The translations under genes and the position numbers were made by a program. From NCBI GenBank assembly GCA_964490435.1, contig CAZBCF010000002.1, positions 1 through 64,000 of the forward strand: a stretch of DNA of 64,000 bases, written 5' to 3'. This stretch comes from IMCC26077 sp964490435. GTDB lineage: Bacteria > Actinomycetota > Actinomycetes > Nanopelagicales > Nanopelagicaceae. A model generated the notes under the pieces. It made no database searches, had not been told where the DNA came from, and saw only the letters and a program-made list of their open reading frames with translations. This document shows positions 1 to 8,156 of the stretch, one piece after another. Position 1 is the first letter of the stretch, and every line of letters begins with the position of its first letter.

Positions 1-270
1 ATGGATCGCTCCGCCCAACTTCAGTGGGCAATGCGAATGATTGGTATCACGGTTTTCGCACTTGCTGGAAATATGTGGAATAACGCCCAACAAGTTGATG
101 ACAGCCGAATAGCCAACGTTGCGCGAGTGATGTGCCTCAGCGCTGCCCTGCTAGGACTTTTAACCCTTCTGATTCCCGTAACGTTAACCTGGTTTGGATA
201 CTTGTATGCCGCGATTGGTTTTGGATTCGCGATTTCTTACTTGATTAATCTCGCAAAAGTTTCACGTTGA
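1..270 (+). CDS. small hypothetical membrane protein (possibly 5' partial)
   Basis: An open frame of 89 codons begins with ATG at the first base of the window, so the true start could lie upstream. The product is hydrophobic, with a possible membrane segment near residues 10-27 and two more between residues about 43 and 86, and a short basic C-terminus. There is no signal sequence pattern, metal motif or catalytic motif. I do not recognise the family. The neighbouring gene on the opposite strand is also a membrane protein, and the two converge with only 26 bases between their stop codons. Confidence 0.5.
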   Translation: MDRSAQLQWAMRMIGITVFALAGNMWNNAQQVDDSRIANVARVMCLSAALLGLLTLLIPVTLTWFGYLYAAIGFGFAISYLINLAKVSR

Positions 271-296
271 GTGATACCTCGAATAATGATTAGGTC

Positions 297-1040
297 CTAA
301 GTTAGTTTGCTCTGGCAATGCTTACAAAGTATCGCCTCAGCAGCAATATCTTCTGCGCAGAAAGGGCACTTCTTGCGCATCTGAACTAATGGAACAGATC
401 CTCCCAGTGAATTTATGACGGCAGGGTTATGCATCGGGCTACTAAATGGAATTTCACTAACCGAACTCTTCCGCGCGGCAAGTAGCATAATTAGCGTTAT
501 CAATACCAAACTATTGGTAAGTAAGCCGCTCACTAAAGAAATTGGCAAATTAGACCATTGACCGATTCCTATGTAGTTCACTAGGAAGGAATCGTAGACA
601 TACCTTCCTCGCGATGGCACGCTAATTTCTGAGGCGCTGTACCAAATCGCCACATAAATTGCCCAGAGCAACGGCAACGCCAAATAAATAACCGATCCGG
701 TCACATAGAGAGATTTTTTGGGAGGTTTTCTCGAGAGTAGAAAAATAAAACCTGCAACACCGATTAATATTATTGAAATAAGCGTGAGGAGTTCAGTAAA
801 GAGAAAAATAGGTCCCAATACCGAATACATACTAAGTGGATTTCCTAGAAAAAAACTAGACTCAAGAAAATTCCAACCCGGAGCACGCCATATAGGGCTG
901 GCGCCTTGAAACCAAACCAAAGTAAATACAAAAGCCAGAATTGAAGATGTCAGCATCAGCGAACCAAGTAACCTTTGATTTTTCACAGGCGCCTCCCTTA
1001 TCAAGAGACCGAATTCTACTGCGCTTGCCTCGATTTTCAA
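297..1040 (-). CDS. membrane protein with C-terminal zinc ribbon
   Basis: The 247-residue product has four likely membrane segments (about residues 24-46, 75-103, 115-137 and 164-190). It ends in a cytoplasmic-type zinc ribbon made by C225, C228, C239 and C242 (CPFC...CKHC). This resembles the zinc-ribbon tails found on many otherwise unrelated bacterial membrane proteins. The metal site is visible, but the role is not: such ribbons usually mediate protein contacts, and no enzyme motif is present. It stands alone on the minus strand between two plus-strand genes. The function is unknown. Confidence 0.6.
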   Translation of the reverse strand: MKIEASAVEFGLLIREAPVKNQRLLGSLMLTSSILAFVFTLVWFQGASPIWRAPGWNFLESSFFLGNPLSMYSVLGPIFLFTELLTLISIILIGVAGFIFLLSRKPPKKSLYVTGSVIYLALPLLWAIYVAIWYSASEISVPSRGRYVYDSFLVNYIGIGQWSNLPISLVSGLLTNSLVLITLIMLLAARKSSVSEIPFSSPMHNPAVINSLGGSVPLVQMRKKCPFCAEDIAAEAILCKHCQSKLT

Positions 1041-1089
1041 GGAATTTATTCTCTTTACAGTGGTGTGGGTTTCGATTTACAGTAGATAA

Positions 1090-1437
1090 ATGAATTCAAA
1101 CGTGCGTGCGCTCTATAGCGCCGCAACAAGTGAGCACCGAAAGACGATGTTAGTGATGCGCGAGCGGATTCTCGAAATTATCCCAAATGCGACAGAGGTG
1201 ATCAGCTATGGCATGCCTGCATTTAAAGTAGATGGACATATCGTTGCCGGAATCATGGCGGCAAAAAATCATGTTGGTTATTACCCGTTCAGCGGATCGG
1301 TTCTCTCGCTTTTCCCCAAAGAGTTAGCAAAATACAAAACCACCAGGAGTGCAATTCACATACCAATCGGGGAATCTTTGTCAAAGGCGCTTATTGCAAA
1401 ACTCATCAGGGCTCGAATTTCGCAATTTTCGATATAG
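1090..1437 (+). CDS. DUF1801 (YdhG-like) family protein
   Basis: The 115-residue protein matches the DUF1801 fold. It has an N-terminal helix pair with an E-x-I-P-x-A-T/E-x-x-S-Y-G-M-P-x-F-K signature at about residues 27-46, followed by strands with a YYPFSGS stretch and a C-terminal helical tail with conserved lysines. Members are small soluble proteins of poorly known role, some annotated as iron chaperone-like (YdhG). The length is typical for the family. It lies 21 bases upstream of a VOC-family gene on the same strand, so the two are probably co-transcribed. Family assignment is fairly secure; the biochemical role is open. Confidence 0.7.
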   Translation: MNSNVRALYSAATSEHRKTMLVMRERILEIIPNATEVISYGMPAFKVDGHIVAGIMAAKNHVGYYPFSGSVLSLFPKELAKYKTTRSAIHIPIGESLSKALIAKLIRARISQFSI

Positions 1438-1458
1438 TCTCTTTGATATAGTGGGAAC

Positions 1459-1899
1459 ATGTCCCGAGTTAATACCTATCTAAATTTCCAGGGTACTACT
1501 GAAAAGGCATTTAATTTTTACGCAAAAGTCTTTGGTACCAAAATTTCGAGTCTGACCCGTATGAAAGATATGCCACGTCCTCCAGGAGCTCCACAACTTA
1601 GCGATTCAGAGGCTGAGCTCATCATGAACGTACAGCTCCCGATTACTAATGGGCACGTATTAATGGCAACTGACATGATTGAATCGATGGGACATAAACT
1701 TCAGGTAGGTAATAACGTGACAATCTCACTCGATCTCGATTCATTGGCAGAAGCCGAACAGATTTATAACCAACTACTTGTGAACTCGCCTGAAAACTCT
1801 GGCCCCCTCGCTCCCATGCCTTGGGGCGCCATGTGGGGTTCTTGCCAAGATCAATTTGGTACTCGCTGGATGATTTCTTTCGCTACAAATAACGGCTAG
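1459..1899 (+). CDS. PhnB-like VOC-family protein
   Basis: This 146-residue protein has the PhnB-type glyoxalase/VOC pattern. The N-terminal YLNFQGTTEKAFNFYAKVFG motif gives the first beta-alpha-beta unit. A central strand region follows (VLMATDM...), and the C-terminus has PMPWGAMWGSCQDQFGTRWM, the family's closing motif. PhnB-like proteins have the VOC fold, but most lack a complete metal site and their substrates are unknown. The gene follows the DUF1801 gene closely and probably shares its transcript. Start chosen: ATG at 1459, which gives the usual family N-terminus. No specific reaction can be claimed. Confidence 0.75.
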   Translation: MSRVNTYLNFQGTTEKAFNFYAKVFGTKISSLTRMKDMPRPPGAPQLSDSEAELIMNVQLPITNGHVLMATDMIESMGHKLQVGNNVTISLDLDSLAEAEQIYNQLLVNSPENSGPLAPMPWGAMWGSCQDQFGTRWMISFATNNG

Positions 1900-1992
1900 A
1901 TCACTCTCTTGATTTCATTTGAAACTACTCGACTATGGTGTCGTCCACTTTCCCTGGATGAGTATCAATTATTCGAAGATCGAATCGAACCC

Positions 1993-2325
1993 TTAGCGAA
2001 GGTACGGCCTTAGCTCAACTCGACGATTACATGCCTTTGATGCTCGGATGGCTAGATCGAGAGCGCGCTCATCGGAGTCGCACTCGATAATCCAGAATCC
2101 ACTGTAATTTTCACCTCCAGTGACAAAAGACCCAACAGCCTTGCTTTCTTTTTCTTTGCGAGCATCAACTAGATACGAATCTGCCGAACCCGAGATTCCT
2201 GCTGCCATGATCAAGGAATCGCTATCACGCAGAGATTTGTTGAACGAATCAATCTCCTGCATTTCTTCCTTAGTCGCTCGATTTTTTGGTATGTCAATCA
2301 CAAAAATCACATAACGATGAGCCAT
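1993..2325 (-). CDS. YCII-like domain protein
   Basis: The product is about 110 residues in the dimeric alpha/beta YCII-like fold. It has an N-terminal strand (HRYVIFVIDIP), an EEMQEIDSFNKSLRDSDSLIMAAGI segment, a GSFVTGGENYSGFWIIECDSDERALDLA segment and a C-terminal VELRPYLR strand typical of the family. I start it at ATG 2325 (MAHRY...). An upstream in-frame TTG at 2343 exists, but it lies only 16 bases from the assembly gap and adds residues unlike the family. YCII-like proteins are small putative enzymes or sensor-associated proteins without a known reaction. It is downstream of the gap-broken secreted protein gene on the same strand. Confidence 0.65.
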   Translation of the reverse strand: MAHRYVIFVIDIPKNRATKEEMQEIDSFNKSLRDSDSLIMAAGISGSADSYLVDARKEKESKAVGSFVTGGENYSGFWIIECDSDERALDLAIRASKACNRRVELRPYLR

Positions 2326-2359
2326 GAGAGCGATTTTAGCCAACCACGACCTTGTTCTT

Positions 2360-2459
2360 NNNNNNNNNNNNNNNNNNNNNNNNNNNNNNNNNNNNNNNNN
2401 NNNNNNNNNNNNNNNNNNNNNNNNNNNNNNNNNNNNNNNNNNNNNNNNNNNNNNNNNNN
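2360..2459. other. assembly gap of 100 N
   Basis: There are exactly 100 unknown bases, the conventional placeholder for a gap of unknown size. The flanks (2340-2359 and 2460-2480) are not copies of each other, so unlike the second gap this one probably hides real sequence. It cuts the 3' part of the copper-monooxygenase-like gene. Confidence 0.98.
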
Positions 2460-3484
2460 GTTCCTGGATTTAGGATTATGCGAAGTTTTCGCCCTAAAAG
2501 ATGCATATGTGGGGCTGCAAGGACGACGGTGTAGTTCGACGTCACAGTGCGATCGCATGATGTGAAAGTCGAAGCAGTCACTTGGAATGGATTCTTACCG
2601 CAGAGCAGGTGGATGCCGAGGGCTTCTCGAGCAAATGCAGCATCTGTTCGTTTCGCGAGATCTTTCAGAGACTCATTCCGATCACATAGTGGTCCGCTCA
2701 CACCGGTCGGACAGGCAAGTTCAACGGGGGCTGCAAATAAATCGATGCTCAGAGGCTTCAAATTTGAGGAGTTGGCAGGAACAGTTTCGATGATGATCTT
2801 TGATTGATCCGTTTCAATCTTGCCATCTTCGGCAGCAAGTAAGTTGTAATGGACTTGGAGAACCAGCCGCTCACCCTTCTTGAAAGGAATCCCGTAACCC
2901 TCTGGAGATACGTCTTTGCCGCGGCCTGGCGCCCATGCACTTATCCAAGGTGAGGTGACGAACGAGGAGAGCATGCCTCCGAGCCCCGTTCCACCAAAAC
3001 ACGACCAACCGACTCCCGTCTTATCCTTGCTCATCGCTTCAGCAAGATTGGCCTCGGATACTCTAAAAATGATCGCATGATGGACATAATTCTTACGTTG
3101 TGGGATGAACTCAATTGATCGAATCAAAGAATCTTCCTTCACCTGCGGGTCGAGCAAGAAACATCGATAGTCATCGGTGCCATTGGCGGGCGCCTTCGGA
3201 AGGTGCGCTTTACTCATTTGAACTGAATACACACCCGGAGTTCCGGATGTTTCATCACTCGCTGCACTTTGGCTGCTCGAGGCTATTGGTGATTTTTTCA
3301 CCAGAGTACCTTTGCTCCATACCAATTTCTTGCCTGATTTAACGCAAGTAAAATTCTTGCCATTGCTACTTTGAATCAGTCCAGCCTTTTTACAACTTGC
3401 TCCAGTTTTGGGCATCGAACTTGCCGCTACTGGTAGCGCAGGAAGAACCAATGCAAGCACGAGGGCGAATAGGGTTTTCTTCAT
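2460..3484 (-). CDS. secreted copper type II monooxygenase-like protein, 3' end lost in gap
   Basis: The visible 341 residues start with a signal peptide (about 1-22, ending PVAAS). A small two-cysteine module follows (C31, C47, then VKSGKKLVW), then the two halves of a copper type II, ascorbate-dependent monooxygenase fold. Candidate copper ligands are the H135-H136 pair in the first half and H212; the second half has H326-x-H328 in an APHMHLLGRKLR motif as in the DBH/PHM family. Bacterial members are secreted with unknown substrates. The C-terminal part is lost in the N gap. A run of in-frame codons continues to a stop at 2336 beyond it, but the frame across the gap cannot be trusted. Confidence 0.7.
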
Positions 3485-3592
3485 TTGCCCAAAGGATATC
3501 GCACAAAATGCTTACGAAAGGCTAGACATTTCTAGTCAAAGGGGCCTAAGAGCTGCAGTAATACATCTTACAGGCAAGAGTAGGCTCGTCTC

Positions 3593-4126
3593 ATGACTCA
3601 GCGACAAGAATTTAGAGTGCTCCGGAAGTATCAGGATTTTGAACTTCGTGAGTATTTACCATGTGTCGTCGCTGAGGTGAAAATTTCCGCGCAGTATTCA
3701 AGTGTCGCGAGCAACGCTTTCTCTTCATTATTTAATTACATTTCAAGGGGTAATAAATCCTCGAAACAAATTGCTATGACGGCTCCAGTGATTACTGCTC
3801 AGAAAGCAGATAAATCTGAATCCTCGGAATGGTACGTATCCTTCGTTATGCCATCTGGTAGCACGATCGGCCACCTGCCACACCCCAATGACCCTCAAGT
3901 CATATTACGAGACTTGGCTGCCGAAACTTGCGTTGCTAAATCATTTCGCGGCCGAGCCACAGAAGAACTCTCAAAGAAGATGGCAGAAGAACTTCGCAGA
4001 AGCGCTTCCGAGGCGAATATTCCGCTCTCTAAGGAGACGCGAATCTGTCGCTTTGATCCGCCTTTCAAGCCTGGCTTTTTACAATACAACGAAATTGTGA
4101 TTCCGGCCTATCTCGGCACCATCTAG
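3593..4126 (+). CDS. SOUL family heme-binding protein
   Basis: The 177-residue protein matches the SOUL/HEBP family. It opens with FRVLRKYQDFELREYLPCVVAEV (residues 7-29), contains the family signature IAMTAPVITA near residues 59-68 and WYVSFVMP near 79-86, and ends with a P-P-F-x-x-x-x-x-x-Y-N-E-I motif. These proteins bind heme or tetrapyrroles through a hydrophobic pocket. In bacteria their role is unsettled (heme buffering or transport is proposed). There is no signal peptide, so it should be cytoplasmic. It stands alone, divergent from the secreted protein gene at 3484 across 108 bases. Family assignment is strong. Confidence 0.85.
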   Translation: MTQRQEFRVLRKYQDFELREYLPCVVAEVKISAQYSSVASNAFSSLFNYISRGNKSSKQIAMTAPVITAQKADKSESSEWYVSFVMPSGSTIGHLPHPNDPQVILRDLAAETCVAKSFRGRATEELSKKMAEELRRSASEANIPLSKETRICRFDPPFKPGFLQYNEIVIPAYLGTI

Positions 4127-4178
4127 AAGATCCTCATGATGAGCAGTATTTAGTCACTCAAGTTTTTTTAAGAACTTG

Positions 4179-4250
4179 TGGGCGGTGAGGGTTTCGAACC
4201 CCCGACATCCTCGGTGTAAGCGAGGCGCTCTACCGCTGAGCTAACCACCC
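4179..4250 (-). tRNA. tRNA-Val (anticodon UAC)
   Basis: Read on the minus strand, the 72-base sequence folds as a cloverleaf. The 7-bp acceptor is GGGTGGT with ACCGCCC (one G-T pair). The D arm is GCTC..GAGC, the anticodon loop CTTACAC with anticodon TAC, and the T arm has the invariant GGTTCGAAACC. The discriminator base is A. The following bases are CAA, so CCA is not genome-encoded and must be added by nucleotidyltransferase. Confidence 0.95.
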
Positions 4251-4303
4251 ATTTCAGCAATTGAACAACGCACTAAGTCTAACGCATAAAATCGCGCCCC
4301 AAA

Positions 4304-4765
4304 TTAGAGCGCGGCTAAGGCAGCCTTATATGCAGCGACATCGCGCGCTTCGCCGGGACCATTGAGAACGCTCCACGCAATTTTGCCGCTTTTGTCGATG
4401 ATGAAAGTACCGCGTGATGCCATGCCACGCTCAGCCAGGAAAACTCCATATGCCTTGGCTACCTCTCCGTGTGGCCAGAAATCTGCTAGCAATGAGAACT
4501 TGTACCCTTCGTGCTCAGCAAAAGCCTTGAGACTAAACATCGGATCGCACGAGATGGCAAGCAGTTCAACATTGTCATTCTGGAACGCACCCAAGTCATC
4601 GCGTAGCGAACACAACTCACCAGTGCAGATCCCGGAGAAAGCAAATGGGTAGAAAATCACGACCACATTCTTCTTGCCTCTAAATGAAGCAAGCGAAACT
4701 TTCTCGCCATGTTGATTTGTTAGTTCAAACTCTGGCGCCATGGTTCCGACAGCAGGTGCTGACAT
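4304..4765 (-). CDS. peroxiredoxin (AhpE/BCP type)
   Basis: A thiol peroxidase of the AhpC/TSA superfamily that reduces hydrogen peroxide and organic peroxides in the cytoplasm. The 153 residues contain the peroxidatic cysteine C47 in FYPFAFSGICTGELC and a second cysteine five residues on (C52). That is the atypical 2-Cys spacing of BCP/PrxQ proteins, although overall similarity (GEARDVAAYKAAL at the C-terminus) and context match actinobacterial AhpE. C52 could act as the resolving thiol. It is followed on the same strand upstream by the DUF3052 gene and then aceE, an order I recall from Mycobacterium (ahpE, Rv2239c, aceE). Confidence 0.88.
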   Translation of the reverse strand: MSAPAVGTMAPEFELTNQHGEKVSLASFRGKKNVVVIFYPFAFSGICTGELCSLRDDLGAFQNDNVELLAISCDPMFSLKAFAEHEGYKFSLLADFWPHGEVAKAYGVFLAERGMASRGTFIIDKSGKIAWSVLNGPGEARDVAAYKAALAAL

Positions 4766-4813
4766 GATTTCTCTCCTAGTTCATTTCGTATGAGTGGTTA
4801 AGTATGTAGGTAA

Positions 4814-5221
4814 TTAGCGCCGACCGCCCTTTGGAGCGGTCAATTTCGTTGCACTCCAGTCAGCACAGGCTGCGAAAGTGGAGGTTTGTGCTAGCCCTGC
4901 GGTCTGTGCGCTCTCTTGAATATCACTTGGCTCGACATGGCCTGCCCGCCCCATCTTCGGAGTAAGCAGCCAGATCACACCTTGGGCATCGAGAAAGGTA
5001 AGTGAATCCACTAAGGAATCGACGAGGTCTCCATCATCTTCGCGCCACCACAGTAGAACAACATCGACAACTTCTTGTGCGCCATCACCAACTGGCTCAC
5101 TCCCAGCGGCGGTAAAAATCTCACTCCGAAGAGCGTCATCAGCATCAGCGCGCTTTCCACTCTCCAGGATTAAATCTCCCGGCTTTATCCCTAACCGGGC
5201 AGCAATTCCGGTGCTGCTCAC
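4814..5221 (-). CDS. DUF3052 family protein
   Basis: The 135-residue protein belongs to the actinobacteria-restricted DUF3052 family. It starts with GIAARLGIKPGDLILE, has an acidic middle, then VVLLWWREDDGDLVDSLVDSL and VIWLLTPKMGRAGHVEPSDIQE, and ends in a WSATKLTAPKGGRR tail. The function is unknown; members are cytoplasmic and usually sit between a peroxiredoxin gene and aceE, as here. It is divergent from aceE, with 211 bases between the two starts that must carry the aceE promoter. The start at 5221 fits the family's N-terminus. Confidence 0.85.
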   Translation of the reverse strand: MSSTGIAARLGIKPGDLILESGKRADADDALRSEIFTAAGSEPVGDGAQEVVDVVLLWWREDDGDLVDSLVDSLTFLDAQGVIWLLTPKMGRAGHVEPSDIQESAQTAGLAQTSTFAACADWSATKLTAPKGGRR

Positions 5222-5432
5222 TCACTTCCCTTCGACACGTCCTACACGCCCGAATTCTCCGCGTGAGCCTTAATCCCACTACCAAAGGCCACCGTTGGCA
5301 AGAGGGCAAGAGGTACTCCCGCTAACTGCTCTCGGATTTCATCCAATTGGTGGGCGCAGAGGCCTCCCGATTATGAACCTGGGGGGTCAAGGAGGGATGA
5401 TTAGTCGTCCAGAAACCAGAATCAGGAGTGAC

Positions 5433-8156
5433 ATGTCGCGGGAACTCCCCAAAGACACCGATATCCAGTTGATCGATCAACTGGTCGACAGCGACCCTGA
5501 AGAGACTGCCGAGTGGCACCAATCCCTCGATGCCGCGCTAAAAAGCGATGGACCAGAGCGAGTTCGCTACCTTCTATTAAGCATGTTGCAACGGGCCCGC
5601 GAAAGCGGGGTCGGCGTCGCATCACTACGCACTACCGATTACATCAACACCATCCCGCCCGATCGGGAACCAGATTTCCCCGGCGATGAATTTCTTGAGC
5701 GTCGTATCCGCGCTTACATCAGATGGAACGCCGCCATCACCGTTCATCGCGCACAACGACCTGGCGTCGGCGTTGGCGGCCATATCTCGACCTATGCATC
5801 CTCGGCATCTCTCTACGAAGTCGGCTTCAATCACTTCTTCCGCGGCCCCGAACATCCCGGCGGGGGCGACCAAATTTTCTTCCAAGGACATGCATCACCC
5901 GGCGTCTACGGACGCGCATTCGTCGAAGGACGACTTACTGAACAACAGATGGATGGGTTCCGCCAAGAACTCTCTCACGCAGGTGGCGGTCTCTCTTCTT
6001 ACCCACATCCGCGATTGATGCCTGAGTTCTGGCAATTCCCTACCGTCTCGATGGGACTTGGTCCACTCAATGCCATTTACCAAGCGCGCTTCAATCGTTA
6101 CTTACATAACCGTGGCATCAAAGATACAAGTGAGCAACGCGTTTGGGCATTCTTGGGTGATGGCGAAATCGATGAACCCGAAAGCATCAGCGCGCTCTCG
6201 CTTGCCGCACGCGAGCGACTCGACAATCTCACCTTCGTCGTCAACTGCAACTTACAACGACTCGATGGACCAGTACGCGGCAATGGCAAGATCATTCAAG
6301 AGTTGGAATCACTCTTTGGTGGCGCAGGATGGAACGTCATCAAGGTTGTATGGGGCCGCGAGTGGGACGAACTGCTCGCCCAAGACCGCGAAGGTGCTCT
6401 CGTCAACATCATGAACACCACCCTCGACGGTGACTTCCAAACATACAAGGCGGAAGATGGCGGATTTATTCGCGAACATTTCTTCGGCAAAGACCCACGC
6501 ACAGCAGCGATGGTTGCCAACTGGAGCGACGAGAAGATCTGGAACTTAAAACGTGGCGGGCACGACTATCGCAAGCTCTACGCCGCCTACCAAGCAGCAG
6601 TCACACATACTGGTCAGCCAACGGTAATACTTGCGAAGACCATCAAGGGATGGACCCTTGGATCGCACTTCGAAGGTCGCAACGCAACGCATCAAATGAA
6701 GAAGATGACCGCTGAGGATCTCAAAGAATTCCGCGATCGATTGCAACTTCCCGTTAAGGATGAGGATCTCGACCCATACCTGCCGCCTTACCTCTCACTC
6801 CCCAAAGATTCCCCCGAACTTAATTACCTCATGGAGCGTCGCCGCTCCCTCGGAGGCTTCATTCCTACCCGTCGAGCCAACTCGCGGCCGCTCCCGGCGC
6901 CAGCCGAGTCTGCTTTTGAGAGCGCCAAACGCGGTTCTGGACATCAAAGTGTGGCAACAACGATGGCCTTTGTCCGCTTACTCAAAGACCTGGCAAAAGA
7001 TCCGGGCATCGGTTCGCGATTGGTGCCGATCATCCCCGACGAAGCGCGCACTTTTGGCATGGACTCTCTCTTTCCTACGATGAAGATCTATTCGCCACAT
7101 GGGCAGAAGTACACCGCAGTCGATCGTGAACTCATGCTCTCGTACAAAGAATCGACATCAGGTGTAATTCTCCACGAAGGTATCAATGAAGCAGGTTCGG
7201 TCGCATCCTTCACTGCTGTAGGAAGTTCCTATTCGACACATAACGAACCCATGATTCCGATTTATATCTTCTACTCGATGTTCGGATTCCAGCGCACCGG
7301 AGATTCATTCTGGGCCGCTGCAGATCAACTCGTCCGCGGATTCGTGCTCGGGGCTACCGCCGGACGAACCACGCTCAATGGTGAAGGTCTGCAACATGAA
7401 GATGGGCATTCACACTTACTTGCATCGACCAATCCTGCTGTGGTCGCTTACGACCCAGCTTTTGCTTACGAGGTCGGGCACATCTTCAAAGATGGCATTA
7501 GGCGAATGTATGGGGAAGATAGCGAAAATATCTATTACTACCTCACCGTGTACAACGAGCCTTACCTGCAACCCGCAGAACCCGACCAACTTGATGTTGA
7601 AGGTCTACTCAAAGGTATCTACCACCTCAAAGGTGGAGCAGGTGGTGAACATGGTGCTCAAATCCTCGCATCAGGAGTTGCCGTCAATTGGGCGCTCAAA
7701 GCGCAAGAGCTCCTCCATAATGATTGGAAAGTCAGTGCAGATATCTGGTCGGTCACTTCATGGAACGAACTTCGACGAGATGGTCTTGAAGTCGATCGCC
7801 ATAACATGATGCATCCTGAGGATCTACGCGAGGCTTATGTCGCAACTAAACTCAAGGGCAGCAGTGGCCCGATTATTGCGGTCAGTGACTTCATGCGAAG
7901 CGTGCAAGATCAAATTGCTCCCTGGCTCGGTTCTCGATTCGCATCGCTAGGTACCGATGGCTTTGGACTCTCTGACACTCGCGGCGCACTCCGTCGCCAC
8001 TTCCGCGTCGATGCCGAATCTATTGTCGTAGCGACGTTGGCCGGCCTCGCTCGTGAAGGCAAGATCGCTGCATCAATTGTCCAAGAAGCGCTCGATAAGT
8101 ATGCGCTCCACGATATCTCCGCAGCAGATCCTGGCAACACTGAAGGCTCGGGTTAA
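5433..8156 (+). CDS. aceE: pyruvate dehydrogenase E1 component, homodimeric type
   Basis: E1 of the pyruvate dehydrogenase complex decarboxylates pyruvate with thiamine diphosphate and passes the acetyl group to the E2 lipoyl domain. The 907-residue length matches the AceE family (about 890-930). A thiamine diphosphate motif is visible: GDG at 242-244 with downstream NCNLQRLDGPV. The C-terminal transketolase-like domain has the EGLQHEDGHSH segment. I start at ATG 5433 (MSRELPKD) because AGGAG sits at 5424-5428. A longer frame from TTG 5295 would add 46 residues unlike the family. The last 4 bases overlap the convergent MFS gene. E2 and E3 genes are not in the window. Confidence 0.95.
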   Translation: MSRELPKDTDIQLIDQLVDSDPEETAEWHQSLDAALKSDGPERVRYLLLSMLQRARESGVGVASLRTTDYINTIPPDREPDFPGDEFLERRIRAYIRWNAAITVHRAQRPGVGVGGHISTYASSASLYEVGFNHFFRGPEHPGGGDQIFFQGHASPGVYGRAFVEGRLTEQQMDGFRQELSHAGGGLSSYPHPRLMPEFWQFPTVSMGLGPLNAIYQARFNRYLHNRGIKDTSEQRVWAFLGDGEIDEPESISALSLAARERLDNLTFVVNCNLQRLDGPVRGNGKIIQELESLFGGAGWNVIKVVWGREWDELLAQDREGALVNIMNTTLDGDFQTYKAEDGGFIREHFFGKDPRTAAMVANWSDEKIWNLKRGGHDYRKLYAAYQAAVTHTGQPTVILAKTIKGWTLGSHFEGRNATHQMKKMTAEDLKEFRDRLQLPVKDEDLDPYLPPYLSLPKDSPELNYLMERRRSLGGFIPTRRANSRPLPAPAESAFESAKRGSGHQSVATTMAFVRLLKDLAKDPGIGSRLVPIIPDEARTFGMDSLFPTMKIYSPHGQKYTAVDRELMLSYKESTSGVILHEGINEAGSVASFTAVGSSYSTHNEPMIPIYIFYSMFGFQRTGDSFWAAADQLVRGFVLGATAGRTTLNGEGLQHEDGHSHLLASTNPAVVAYDPAFAYEVGHIFKDGIRRMYGEDSENIYYYLTVYNEPYLQPAEPDQLDVEGLLKGIYHLKGGAGGEHGAQILASGVAVNWALKAQELLHNDWKVSADIWSVTSWNELRRDGLEVDRHNMMHPEDLREAYVATKLKGSSGPIIAVSDFMRSVQDQIAPWLGSRFASLGTDGFGLSDTRGALRRHFRVDAESIVVATLAGLAREGKIAASIVQEALDKYALHDISAADPGNTEGSG

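Noticed and set aside
2336..2359. C-terminus of the monooxygenase-like protein read across the gap (KNKVVVG)
   Set aside because: The N count is a placeholder, so the frame after the gap is not established; I end the gene at the gap edge.
4160..4180. CAAGTT...AACTTG inverted repeat as terminator between the SOUL gene and tRNA-Val
   Set aside because: The stem is only six AT-rich pairs without a proper T-tract after it on either strand; support is too weak for a call.
5295..5432. Upstream TTG start for aceE adding 46 residues
   Set aside because: The extension is unlike the family, while ATG 5433 has AGGAG at the right distance and gives the usual length.
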